From Capitulum mitella (Eukaryota > Arthropoda > Thecostraca > Pollicipedomorpha > Pollicipedidae), in contig CP099840.1 in NCBI GenBank assembly GCA_030062745.1, forward strand, positions 8,309,432 to 8,373,431: a DNA stretch of 64,000 bases. Direction: 5' to 3'. The position numbers were made by a program, and so were the translations under genes. Shown here one piece after another: positions 24,588 to 35,985 of the stretch. The first letter of the stretch is position 1; every line of letters starts with the position of its first letter. The notes beneath the pieces are model-generated. The model saw only the letters and a list, made by a program, of their open reading frames with translations. It was not told the DNA's origin and did not search any database.

Positions 24588-24686
24588 ATCTCACAACAAA
24601 CTCTGGCGGTGACACGGCACTGGCCAACAGTACGTCCCTGGCCGGCCAGGAGAGTCCGGTGATACAGGAGAGCCGGGGAAGAGCAG
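24588..24686 (+). CDS. LDLRA mucin-stalk membrane protein, exon 3
   Basis: The acceptor ATGCCTCAG and donor GCAG|GTACGT bound a 99-bp, phase 1 to phase 1 exon. It encodes residues 76-108, beginning DLTTNSGGDTALANSTSLAG. The composition is polar, and an N-glycosylation sequon (NST) is at residue 89, consistent with an extracellular position right after the helix. Its symmetrical phase means it could be skipped without breaking the frame. Confidence 0.8.
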
Positions 24687-25217
24687 GTACGTCAGTAGCT
24701 CTGTTCTTGCAATGTCCCGTCCTTGTCGTGTCCTGTGTCATGGCGTCGTAGTGCTTAGCTGGAGAGGGACATACGCGGATCTGGAACGCAGGAACGGTCG
24801 GGTCTTCGTCAAATTTTCGTCGCATGTGACAGTCAACTGGAACGATGGCGTGCATTTTTGAGATGGGTTATCAAAACGGTCCCTGTCCCTCCTCCGCCGT
24901 GTTCCTGGAACTGCGCCCGAGGGAAGGCATTTTTCTGTAGACTTCGTTGTGGTGCTGCTCAAATTTCCGTCAGCGGAAATTTAAGTCAGTGGAGTGCCGA
25001 GTAGTGGTCAGGACACCTCACGGTGCTGATGTCATATCTGCCGCCCCAACCGCTTCCAGTTAGCTGGAACACTGAGCTGGGACGGCCGGAACCGGAACGG
25101 ACAAGGGACAGAGCCGGCCGGTCGGTGCGGACATGGGGCAGGTCCGGCCGGTAGGCGGCGCACTGACCAGAACTCGGGTCCGTTCTTCATCTCCGTCATC
25201 CCTTTGGCTGTCCGCAG
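24687..25217 (+). other. Intron 3
   Basis: This is a phase 1 intron from GTACGTCAG to TTTGGCTGTCCGCAG. Nothing else is recognised in it. Confidence 0.7.
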
Positions 25218-25295
25218 GTCGGCGCGAGGACGAATATAACATCAACGACATCTTTGGAGGCGGAGATACTGAATGGAATCGAAAACCGACAGCGG
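25218..25295 (+). CDS. LDLRA mucin-stalk membrane protein, exon 4
   Basis: The acceptor GGCTGTCCGCAG and donor GCGG|GTAAGT bound a 78-bp, phase 1 to phase 1 exon for residues 109-134. It encodes a charged linker containing RREDEYNINDIFGGGDTEWN. Like exon 3 it is symmetrical and skippable. The exon is small, but both splice sites are strong and the frame fits on both sides. Confidence 0.8.
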
Positions 25296-26324
25296 GTAAG
25301 TTCTTAATGAATTTGAGGTTTTTTCAAATGATTCTACATTTTTTTCACAATTTTTCGAAGATCGTCTACATCTGGAAGATGGCTATTTATGAGCAAATTT
25401 ATTTGAATGTGGCGTACAATTTGTGAGGGCATTTGTAGGAAACATTCAAAATTCATTCCCCTGTAACAGAAGTTTTATGGCCGTTCTATGGGCTCGTGGC
25501 ACAGAGTGGTACTCAGTACGTCTTAGGATTTTTTGGCTGCTTTAGCAGTAACTTTTAGCTTTAGCTTTAGCATAAGAAACGTGTTGCCGGGTAGAAAAGT
25601 GCTTACCTTGTGCCAGACTTGCACCAGTTTCTGGCTGTATGCGTCAGCAAGACCTTTATTTCATCCAAAACATCCGCACACCGCCTTTTTGTCTGCTTTC
25701 TGGTGCATTTGCAGTGTTTGTGGAAACAGACTCCCACCATTGATAGATCTGCAGCCAAACATTGGAGTGCGTTTACCTGGCATATAATCCAGTTTGGATA
25801 GCTCGTAGGCAGGCGGCTGCATGGTGGTGATTCGGGACTTACTGGCCAGCTTCATTGTTGCACATAAATAAGTTGAAACTGCACCAGTATCAAAGTGCTG
25901 GATATACAAGGCAGCCGTCGCGCCAATATACGACAGAACGAGGCTTTGGCTACCCATAAGTCAAAGTCTGTTCAGGCGTTCTTTTTCAGTCTCCGTTGAC
26001 TAATTCCTACTCTTGTTGTCAACCACTCACCGTGTTTGATAATGTGTAAGTTGTTTTCTGCATTTCTCAAGCATTGACCACTGGGCGGGATGCCGACTTT
26101 TTCCTTACATTATCTTCCTGTTGGTTACGCTGTTCATAAGGTCCCGATTTTATCGAGACAAACCATGGTCATGTTTAAGACAATGGGCAACACTTGCTTA
26201 ACGAGAACCTCTCGTTGTGCTTGCCGACGAAATGCCTTCCGCTCCCCTCACGTGTAAGCACCTGCAACGCTGAGGCTGATAGGAATTCTTGGCACCGTAG
26301 CTAACAGACGAAACTCATTTTCAG
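25296..26324 (+). other. Intron 4
   Basis: This is a phase 1 intron from GTAAGTTC to AACTCATTTTCAG. The sequence is AT-rich with no element recognised. Confidence 0.7.
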
Positions 26325-27721
26325 GTCCAACCGCGGAGCCAGAGCCAGAGCCGGAGCCGGAGCCGGAGCCATCCACTACGGCGGAGCCTGAGCTAGAGGC
26401 AGCATTTGCTCCGGAGCTGGAGGCTGAGGTATCGACCACACCGGAGGCGGAGGTGACTACCACGGCGCAGTCGGAACCGGAGCCCGAGCCGTCGACGACA
26501 CCGGAACCATCGGCCGTCCCGGAGCCTTCCACCACGCCGGAGCCGTCTGCATCGCCAGAGTCGGAACTCTCCACCACTCCCGAACCTTCGGCCACTCCTG
26601 AGCCAGAGCCTTCCACCACTCCCGAACCTTCGGTCTCTCCTGAGCCCTCAGCTGCTCCCGACCTAGAGTCTTCGACCACTCCAGAACCTTCAACCTCTCC
26701 TGAGCCTTCAGCTGCTCCCGAGGTAGAGACTTCGACCACTCCAGAACCTTCGGCCTCGCCTGAGCCTTCAGCTGCTCCCGAGGTAGAGCCTTCGACACCT
26801 CCAGGACCTTTGAGCACTCCTGAGTCGGAGCCTTCTACCACTCCCGAGCCGTCGGCCGCTCCCGATTCTGAGCCGTCCACCACTCCGGAGCCGTCTCCAT
26901 CTCCGGAGGTGGGAGTAGCAACCACTTCAGAGCCGACTGCCAGCCCGGACGACGGAGTCGCCACGCCCGAGCCCTCGACGGAGCCCTCCGCTACGCCCCC
27001 GATGACAGAGGATCCGGGAATTGCTGTCAGCTTCGGTACGCCCGTCGACGTTGAGCTGAATCAGACTGACGCCGAGCCGTCCGCCGCCGACAGGCCGGCC
27101 GAGCCCGCAGACTCTGCCGTGGACTCTGCGGCGGACTCTGCGGCGGACTCCGCTCAGACTACGGCCGCGCCGGCCCCGGGCGAGGCTTTGGACACGGCGG
27201 TCCCGGCGCCGACGGCCGACAGCTCGCCAGAGGAGACCGCCGGCGAAGCGCCGTCGGCGGAGCAGCCGGACTTTGCCGCGGACTCTGCCGCGGCGTCAGA
27301 GCCCTCCGCGGCACCACAAGAGGAGCCCAGTACCGCGCCGGACAGCACCGAGCCGACGCCGACCGTGGTGACCACGGCGGGGACGGAGACGCCGACCGCC
27401 TCGAACACGGTCTTGCCGCCGGCGCCGGACGCCGGGCTCACCGACCGGCAGACGACGCCTGCGCCGGAAACGGACACCGCGCCGCCGCCAGCCGGCGGTC
27501 TGAGCGTCGTCTCGGCGCCGTCCGACCTGTCCACGGACGCGCCGGACGCGCCGCCCGCCGGCCAGACGGTCGACATCGTCGTGTCGGGCTCGGCCGGCGG
27601 CGGTGCGGCCGTCGGTGGCGACGAGATCGTCACGAGCGCCGCCCTGCCGGAGTGGGCCACCACGCCAGCGCCGGAGGCCGCCAGCGAGCGCGCCGAGCCG
27701 CCGCCCGCGCCGACTGGCACG
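26325..27721 (+). CDS. LDLRA mucin-stalk membrane protein, exon 5 (stalk)
   Basis: The acceptor CTCATTTTCAG joins in phase 1. The exon encodes residues 135-600, almost wholly Pro, Glu, Ser, Thr and Ala. The first part (to about residue 330) is built of short repeats such as TTPEPSA and SPEPSAAPE. The second part is richer in Ala, Asp and Thr (DSAADSAADSA; TAAPAPGEA) and ends SERAEPPPAPTGT. Such composition is typical of O-glycosylated mucin-like stalks that hold C-terminal domains away from the membrane; glycosylation itself is inferred. The most plausible donor is ACG|GTACGG at 27,722, phase 0, which matches the phase of exon 6. Without splicing the frame continues for 41 residues to a TGA at 27,845-27,847, so the 3' end is the least certain boundary of the model. 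Confidence 0.8.
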
Positions 27722-28040
27722 GTACGGCCGCGTGGAAGCGAGGACTGGGCTTCTGAGAGGGACAAACCGTTGTATGATGACGGGACAGATGACCACGAGG
27801 GTCTGTTTACGCGCCTCAGGCAAGGGCAGAATTACCTGTACCTTTGAAGGTGCAAATGCAACACCAGTAATGTTCTGAAATCCAACATTAGCCTTGAGGA
27901 AGTGCATAAAAGAATGGATTTAATACTGCTCCTGGCAACACCAATAGTTTGAGTGTGGTTTCACCTAAGGCTATACGCCACGGTCTCTTTGCAGCCATTT
28001 GATTTTATTTTCGTTCGTTCTTTTGGAGAGGGATTCTCTA

Positions 28041-29162
28041 GCCGTGGCGTAAGCAGGAATTCATGCCAAGGGTTGCAAGACACATAATGAAAAGGAACTA
28101 CAGAATGGAGAGTATTAGGAGAAATTTCGTTTTCATTAAAACTGACTTAAAAAATGGAATAAAAATACCCTGCGTCCCTACACCCGCATCTTAACTCAGG
28201 AGGTTGCGCCACCATTCGCAATGACCCTTTCTAGATGCATCGTCCCTTGTTAGGTACCTTCGGGAGAAGGTTGCCGAAGCATCCTTCAAGGCCATTTACA
28301 CTCGGAGCGCGAACCCATGAGGGGTTGCAGTGCCAGATTTGCAGCCCTGATGTGCAGCATTTTGCTAAAGACGACCGTAGGAAAGTGGTGGACGGCGTAT
28401 CTGATACGTGATTGAATTAAGAAGCTTTTGAAAATTTACTCAGTTGGATGGCACCAAGCTGTCATGCCATTAAGCAAAAATGAATGAAATTGGACATAAC
28501 TTCGGCTTCACAGACACCTTGTTCTTGCAGATATGCCAAGGTCACGAGCTTCCACTCCAACTTGCAAAGTTCTGTCAATGGTTATGAGTAACAGCAGGAA
28601 AGGAAACGCCCATTGGAGCGCGTTTCAGACCCACTGAAACAAATGACAGTCGTGGCGTCAATTCGCGAAGTAGGTAGAGCCCGTATGGCTTCGTGCACTG
28701 TAGCAGTGGTCATATGTGTTAAAGCCATAAGGGCAGGTAGGGCAGCGATCTTACCAGCTTAGCTGCGGCTATGCCAACGTTGAGTAATTGTAATATTAGC
28801 TGTACGGTGCTGCGTGGGAACAAACTGCCGAATTATGGGGAGGATCCACATAGGATTCCATACCGTAGCTCTCCAGTCATTGTCATAGGCCTAATGTAGA
28901 AATTCCTGAGTATTGGGGGAGTCGAGACCTCCCATCCTCACGGGATCGCCAGCCATGGTGACGGCCAGTGGCTATACCCATGTTCAATGAGTATAAACGG
29001 TTGTGATCTTTCGGAAGGGAAATGGAATCATTGTGCCATTTGCGTGTATCTCAACGTATTGTTCATTTTATTTCCCTTCCCTGTAAACTAAGCTCTTGAA
29101 CCAGGGCGGCATATGCCAAGGTTGTTTATGTACCCCTGCAACCCTTCTAGCTACGCCACGGT
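28041..29162. mobile_element. Possible TIR element, about 1.1 kb, CCGTGGCGTA ends
   Basis: The left end GCCGTGGCGTAAGCAGG (28,041), followed by GGGTTGCAAG, matches the reverse complement of the right end, ACCGTGGCGTAGCTAG with AGGGTTGCAGG, finishing at 29,162. A single similar word, ATACGCCACGG, lies at about 27,974. I see no transposase frame and no clear target-site duplication, so this would be a non-autonomous element. Confidence 0.5.
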
Positions 29163-29521
29163 CCTATGAAGCTTTCGGCTTAAAAACAGCGGACGAGATA
29201 GGCTTGTAAGATATTGCTAGGCAAAAAGGGATGGTAGCCTCGTTGGTACTGATTATCGGGATCCGCATTTCGACTTTTCTAAGATTTTCCGATTTCCGAA
29301 TCAGAAAATCGGTTGGACATAGCACTTATTTCTCGGGAAAAATTGGACATTTATTTATTGTTTATTGGAGTTTATTGGAAGTCACTGGCCCCAAAATGTC
29401 ATAGAACCAAATGCTGCCGAATATTCCAGTTAATATTCCAGTTATTCCAGTTATATAAATATCCAGTTAATATTCCAACTTAACTCCAAGCTTGGTACAA
29501 ATTTACCATTTTGACAGTTAC

Positions 29522-29869
29522 TCAACACCATACTGGCTCAGCCCCTGCATTTGCATACCCATTCCAGTTGCACATCTTTAAATACTCATATCCACTTTGC
29601 ATACCTTTGAAGTGAAAGAGGCCTGTTGCTGGTGAAACCAATTGATATGCTAAGTAAAAAGCGAAAACTAGAATGCACCACATTTGTTGCATTTTCATGT
29701 CGTTATTATATCCGATCAGAACACAAGATATGCCACAAAATGTCAGAGCAAACCAGCAGACTAGACAAAGAAATCGAATGACAGACATTACTGCTGCGCC
29801 CATAGTAATGTCTGCTACTAATGTGCCATTAAAAAATATATCGGGTTTTTTTTCTTGCACGGACTTGGA
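29522..29869 (-). CDS. Membrane-protein-like open frame, 112+ residues, partial
   Basis: On the minus strand a frame is open from a stop at about 29,870-29,872 down to a TGA at 29,522-29,524. It has no ATG near its start; the first plausible initiator is a GTG at 29,860. The translation contains one long or two short hydrophobic segments (around MSVIRFLCLVCWFALTFCG), a second one (MWCILVFAFYLAYQLV) and several cysteines, and it ends in AEPVWC. The composition looks like a real membrane protein and is not a repeat artefact. Codons are AT-rich, unlike the two GC-rich genes in this window. It could be the last exon of a nested gene, a 5'-truncated retrocopy or chance. I do not recognise the family. 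Confidence 0.35.
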   Translation of the reverse strand, partial: SKSVQEKKPDIFFNGTLVADITMGAAVMSVIRFLCLVCWFALTFCGISCVLIGYNNDMKMQQMWCILVFAFYLAYQLVSPATGLFHFKGMQSGYEYLKMCNWNGYANAGAEPVWC

Positions 29870-30126
29870 TCATGGACAGTTCTGGACACTCACATGGCTT
29901 CCTCCTTAGAACTTGGTGGGAAATTAGTTTGATTTTTTTTCGAAAATAACAATATTTATCCTCGTGGTCATCGTCGTGGTCTCGACCTTTCCACCTTCAG
30001 AATGGACTTCCTTAATCAGACACCACCAGACAGGGGACACCCTCATATAGCCCGTTTGCCCTGGTCTTATCGTCCTCTCACAACATCGCTTGACCGCGTG
30101 CTGTGGGATGCATCATCTCCTCTCAG

Positions 30127-30341
30127 ACACTAGTTCAGCCGCTGTCTGGTTCAGTGTGTGATTCTCGTCTCTGTTGACCAACGCTGTCTAGTATCGAGTC
30201 TGGTCGGGCCTGACCGTCTCCTATATTTATACACGCTGTCCAGTGTAAAACTTGGTTGGATATGACGTTCTTCGTTGCTTTCAGACGCTGTCATGTATCC
30301 AGTCCGTAGTGAGGTCGTTTTTAAGTCTACTCTGTTTACAG
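30127..30341 (+). repeat. 52-57 bp tandem array leading into exon 6
   Basis: ACGCTGTC followed by (T/C/A)(A/C/T)GT occurs at 30,181, 30,233, 30,285 and finally 30,342, where it is the first codons of exon 6. An older copy starts near 30,127. At 30,285 the copy is also preceded by TTTCAG, a possible decoy acceptor. Confidence 0.8.
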
Positions 30342-30511
30342 ACGCTGTCCAGTCTGCTGTCTGGCGGTCCCCTGGCTGCTCTGGCCCGTGACGACATCAT
30401 CGACCTCATGGAGAAGGGACCAGAAGGCAGGGCGCTCGACTCCAACCCCAGTGGACAGCAGGTGGTGAACGGCCTGACACCAGGGGCAGGCTGCACGGAC
30501 ATCCAGTTCAG
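30342..30511 (+). CDS. LDLRA mucin-stalk membrane protein, exon 6
   Basis: The acceptor CTACTCTGTTTACAG and donor TTCAG|GTACGG bound a 170-bp exon, phase 0 to phase 2. It encodes residues 601-656 and two bases of codon 657. The start TLSSLLSGGPLAALARDDII and the following DLMEKG look like a short helical linker. The end, GAGCTDIQFR, supplies the first cysteine (651) and the F-x-C lead-in of the first LDLRA module, which is completed by exon 7. The frame is open on both sides for a short distance, but only this splice pair completes an LDLRA signature. Confidence 0.85.
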
Positions 30512-32857
30512 GTACGGGCTGTCATCTATCGAGTACTGTCCTCACTCACGTTAACTTTGTGGCATAGATGGCGCGCCGATCGAATGAAGAGGTTCGTCGT
30601 GGACAGCGCCGTCTCTCTGGCAACAAAACGAAAAACTAGATAGCCGTGCAGAGTATCATGTTCCTGTTGTCTTAGACACCCAGTTGCTTAATTAATATGT
30701 ATTTTGTCACGTTTAAGAAGGGTTACGATAGGAGTCCCTCAAATTCCTCAAATGTAAGACTCTCCGACGTGCCATGCAACGAAAAGTGGATGAATCATGA
30801 AACTGAAGTTTGGTTTATACACTGATTTCATAATTCCAACGCATTTGTCAGTAACGTCTCTCTAATGTTCATCAGGCAAGTTTTCTATGTACTTACAGGA
30901 GTCTCTTCTTTTTCCAAAGGAAGAGAACACAAAAATATCTACATTAATTCCGATAGAAGTAAGCTAAAAAGGCTTTACTCAGAATGAAATGGGTCATCAC
31001 TGTTGAAGTATGACATAAAAAACTTTCAGGTGATTCTTTCAGTCAATCGTCACTGATGCTTGAACTCGACGTTTTTACAGGCGGTTTGTAGTAAACGTGG
31101 TATAGTCCCTGGGCCCTCGTCATTTTTTTATGAAGCCCATCGGTGCACTTCACCCTTGAAGTTTGATTCTTTGGTGTAGGAGCGTTTTCAAAGTTGGTAA
31201 GATCAGAGATATTTTTTGCCAAATCCTTTTCGCACAACGCCATAAAGTTAACGCTTAATGTATTTGGAACTGACAGAGCTGCCGCCAAGTTGGTAGGGCC
31301 GCTGCTCTGCGGACTGGTACACACATGGTTTGAGGAGTATGCGCAGCAGGCAGTATTTATTGTAAGCATGACTTCGGAGCATTGGTGCTGACGGAATTGC
31401 TTTTCAGATGAATCGATGTCCCACGATACCATATTTTCATTTCATTTTAACATTCCTTTTATTCACGAGGCAAAACGTTTCCGGATTTCCAGACTTTGAT
31501 AATGCTCACCATCACTCACCAACCTTAAAGTCACGTTTTGGAAACCTCTGTTGCGCTTGTGATGGTATTCCACGATCGGAATTCGTATTACTATCACACG
31601 ATTCCTAGAAGTCGGCCTCACTTGAATAGATTTTGCTGTTGCCTTCCAGATAACAAACTCGACCCTGAGATTCGACATCCGGCAAAGCCGATGTATAACG
31701 GTCGTTGATATGTTGAGTCATTTTGGGCCACATGGCTCTAAAACATTGTTGGGCCACATGGCTCTAAAACATTGGCTGGCTGATCTTGGGATTCAGATGC
31801 ACAGTAAGGGAGGGAGACGAATCCCTCGCATCTCTGTCCTGATCGACACTTTTTTCTGAGAAAGAACGATACCTTTGGTCATAACTCTTCCTCCAGTTTC
31901 CAATCCCAGTCTCATGAATTTCTTAGCGTGTCTTCTCCCGCCTCAAGGAAGCACGTCCCAGTTATTCCCCATCTCGGACATCAGGCAAGTTTTGTACGAT
32001 GTTCCGAAGTGCACCGGCCGTGGGCCGTTATTGTAGACCAACTCTTACAATCATCGTCGGAATGACCTTTGACCGACGTGTGCGGGGGTTTGGCGCGGAG
32101 CACCTGCGCTGTGGGGAATTTCGCTGCAATCAAGTGCCGGTGGGTCACCGTGTGAAGCATGCAATAAATGGTGCCGGGCGCGGCGCGGCGCGGCTCGACG
32201 GGACGGGACGGGACGGTGGCGGCTGAGTGTCGCCCGGTGAGCGATCGAACGTCAGCGGCGCTCCCCCCGACCCAGGGACGTCCGGCCGGGCCTAAGCACC
32301 TGGGGCGGGCTCATCAGCTGGCGCCGACTGGATGGCGCCTGCAGGCCAGCGGGACTGGTTGGCGAGGCTCTACGACGTCATTCGAAAAAAACTTTCCGAG
32401 GACTGGCCTAATCGCGAGAGTGATTTTCGCAGTTTCGATCATGCTGTTGCAATAGTGATGATAATGATGATAGGACTTGCTTTCGATCTTTTAAAATTTC
32501 GCATTTTTTATTGTACAACTTTTTCATTTCGATTTTTTAAAGCAAGGCTGGGAATTCGCCGCCTACGTTTTTAGTCGTTTTTTTGGTCAGTTCCACTTAT
32601 TACTGTTTACTATGAGCATAAAGGACTACTGTATTGTGCATGCAGCAACGGCGAAACTTTTTCAGCCTGGGCTGAATCCAGTTCAACTTTTCAGCAGGGT
32701 TGCCGATTTCTGTAAATTATTCGTCCCAGATGTGGGTTTCTGAACGGATATGGCCCACGTTATGTCGACCAACGAAAATTTAGAAGTTTTTTGCTACCAT
32801 TTATCAAACGAGAAAATTCATTTATCCCCGTGCACAGACGCACACACACACACATAT

Positions 32858-32862
<5 letters not shown>

Positions 32863-32922
<60 letters not shown>
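32863..32922. repeat. (TA)n microsatellite
   Basis: This is a TATA dinucleotide tract with two G interruptions near its left end, preceded by a CA run. Confidence 0.95.
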
Positions 32923-32926
<4 letters not shown>

Positions 32927-34524
32927 GAAGATAGATAGACACATCGCATATTGGACTTTATTTTTTATCTCATGCCTATCTCTTATCTATTTCGGCCGTT
33001 CTTTTCGTTATTATTTCTCATTTCCCTCTAAAACCGGCAGAAAATATTGAGAGGGGGAGCCATACCAGCATTGGGTGGACCCAAATCAATAGCAGGTGGG
33101 CTAGGGCCCTCTCAAAAGAATACAGATCGACACCCCTGCTTCTGAGAAGTCTTTTCCATGCGAGACCATGTGGTCAGTTCACTGTTTTCGCAAGCTTCGA
33201 GGAGAAAGCCGTTTCGGTTGCTCCCTTCCCATCCAGTCCAGCGGCGGAGGCGAGGTGGCCTTGCCCCTCCGCAAAATGTCAACGTATTTCCTACACCCTG
33301 GCGTCTGTGGACTTGTTTTGAGCCCAAATCCGAGCGTCGGCAGGCCCGGTGGGCTCCGTTTTGCACGCCGATTGCTCCGCGAGCCGAACGCAGCAGGTGA
33401 CCCAGCCGGTCTCCGCACGTGCTTCGGCCGAGTTGGCGTCGCTCCCGACGAACCAGACGGGCTCGGTTGAGCACGATAAACCCGAAATGAGCGGCCCGGC
33501 CGGGCCGAAATTGTTCAGATTGCGCCGTGAATGGCGCGCCAGGGACGATACTGGCGCAACGCCGAGCGCCAACGGCGGCGTGTCACGCGGCCGGATGCCC
33601 CGGCAAACGTCGAGATCGACGCGCCCACGCCCCGTTACGACGCCGCGTCACGTGCTCGGCGGAGCGGAGAGCACCTCGCGCGTCCTGACGACCGACTGGA
33701 CTGGGATGTGCGGCGCTGGCGTGGCCGCAGCAGCAGATGACCTGCCAGCGGCATACACGACCGTGGGCCGTCCGACACGGCCGCGGGACGGATAACCTCG
33801 GGGACCCTCGGGGCTACTGCTGTAATGTCTGTAATACACTGATGTACTTGGCGTTTCGGCTTGGTCCTGCAGCCTGAGTTTGACCGATGAAAACGAACGG
33901 CCTCGTTTCAGGGTCGTCGTATCGATCCAACGAAATCACGTGCCTAGAAGCTGCCAATTTATGGGACAATCCCAGACACGCAAATATCTCCTGTTGGATG
34001 TGCAGTAAAACTGCAAACACAGTGAAGCGCAGGTGATCAGATTTACGGAAAATTGTAACGAACAAGGTTATTATGAGGAACAGTATCGCATGCAAGTTCA
34101 GGTCTTGAAAGAGGGCGGGGAGGGGGCGGAGGCAAGGGATTATAACCCCGTTAATCGGATTTAAACATGTTATTTTTAGCTAAGAGATCTTTAGCGGTGT
34201 GTGTGCAAGGAATAGCCTCATAGCCTGCCAGTAGCCCTGCACTTTTCCCGGGGTGCTATACGTATGATCTTTATGCAACTTTATGCATAAAATAGAAACC
34301 GTATTTTGACCTGTGTGTCCTGACTTCTTCACAAAGGAACCCAAACAGAGGCAGATGTAAATAGGGCCAAATCAAGGGCGGTGGGGTGAACTCCCCATAT
34401 TATGGTGAAAAGGCAATATTAACCCTACGTCGTTGCATGGAACAGAATGATTTAAAATGGCTTTTACTCTCGCAACCCCGAAAACTTTCCTCTGTGTCAT
34501 CGCACGTAGAAGATAAATGGGTAA

Positions 34525-34775
34525 GAAAGGGACATTTTCATCATAACTTATCGGGTTATTATTATGAAACATTAATAAAGCAGTACATACAAACAGAATC
34601 CTCCACCCTTAGTGTATCCTTGGAAGCGACAGCCAAGTTCGCGCAAAAATAACCAATTTTTTATGCAAAGTACATAATACATTTTGATAATACCTTATCG
34701 GATAATTGTTATGAAGTGTAAATAAAGTAGTAGTAGTTTTAGACGGAATTTCTTCTACCTTCACCATCTTGTTTT
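34525..34775 (+). repeat. Diverged tandem duplication, about 150 bp
   Basis: CATTTTCATCATAACTTATC with the following bases resembles 34,680-34,770 (CATTTTGATAATACCTTATC). Both continue TATGAA, AATAAAG and TTC.ACC. The similarity is clear but well diverged. Confidence 0.5.
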
Positions 34776-35499
34776 TAATTGTGGCAGCTAGGTAGAGGCT
34801 TGCGGTCTTAGAAATTGTTTTCTTACAGACATTTAACTCCAAAGCGTTGTTAACAAAGTTTCATAGCGGCTTCCCTCGAATTTGCACGGTGTTCTCTTCG
34901 TGCTGTCCGTCAGCTGTTACGCGGCGATTCGAGCAGACCCGGGCCAGCAAACGTGAGCAGGAAATCTGTATTCAGCACCAATGGGTGGCGCTACAGTAAA
35001 GTTTTTGATTGGTTGCGCTTTGCTTGTAGGCATTTCTAACAACAGTGAATGCTAAATACGTGATCGGCGACATTTTTTCGACCAGCCGAACATAATTCAG
35101 AAAAGGTGCAACATCTCTTTAATAGATGGCATTTCTGTTTGCATACAGAAGTAATGAGGAATACCCATCATTGTGTGAGATGCAAAACACTCGACATATT
35201 TAAAGCCACATTTTAAAAGCTTGTGGTGCTCATCCCAGTACCTGGCCCCCACTCGGCTCTGACGTCCCAAGTGGATTGGCTGGATCCGTCTCTGAACACT
35301 TACGATGGCCAGTAGCATTTCCACCCGTCGGGAACAAAGTCTGTGCTTTCGGAAGAGCCGAGTTCGAGCTCCTCTTCCGCAACCGCCGGAATCCTGTTAC
35401 CGTAAACACGAGTGCTCGGTAAAAGGGGCGCCTAGAGACAGGGTCGGCGCCACGGATTTTGAGTTCGGAGGCAGGATTTTCCAGTGGTCTCCTAGACAA

Positions 35500-35985
35500 A
35501 ATGGGGCCTTCTTACAGGGAGGCCTCCTGATTGATACAGGAGGCTTCCCGATTCAGCAGAGAGACTCCTTATCCTGAAATAGGACCTCCTGCTCCAGAGC
35601 AGGAGCTTACTGATATACAGAGGGACCTCCCAATCCAGAACAGGAGCCTCCTGGTTCATAAAAGGGCCTCCCCACCCAGCAAAGGGCCTTTCCCCTAATC
35701 GGGACCTCCTGACCCAGAACAAGGGCCTCCTGACACACAAAAGGGGCCTCTTGTTCCATAACAGGAGCCTCCTGATATAAAGAGAGTGCCTCCCTATCCA
35801 GAGCAGGAGCCTCCTGGTTCGTAAAGGGCCCGAGCAGGGGCTACCTAATTCGTAAAAGGGGCTACCTAATTCATAAAGGGGCCTCCTGATCCGGAAAAGG
35901 GGTCCCTTCATGCAGAAAAGGGCCTCCTGAACTCAAATTAGGACCACCTAGCTCAGTTATGGGGGCCTCCTTGATCTGAATTTTG
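35500..35985 (+). repeat. Degenerate minisatellite, unit about 21 bp
   Basis: Variants of (A/G)GGGCCTCCTGATTCA and AAAA or CAGAACAGGA recur about 20 times. The 139-residue antisense frame over it (35,492-35,911) is a translation of the repeat and not a gene. Confidence 0.75.

Larger units (their letters stand above)
27722..30341 (+). other. Intron 5
   Basis: This intron is inferred between exon 5 and exon 6 in phase 0. It begins with the possible read-through tail (27,722-27,847) and contains a TIR-bounded element, an antisense membrane-protein-like frame and a tandem array next to the exon 6 acceptor. Confidence 0.6.

Noticed and set aside
26248..26964. 238-codon frame (-), Gly/Ser/Val-rich
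   Set aside because: It is the antisense shadow of the stalk exon, created by that exon's regular codon repeats.
27154..27907. Two 203-codon frames (-)
   Set aside because: They are antisense shadows of the GC-rich second half of the stalk exon.
31262..31345. tRNA-like stretch (AGTTGGTAGGG ... TGGTTTGAGGAG)
   Set aside because: The A- and B-box resemblance is weak and I could not fold the stems.
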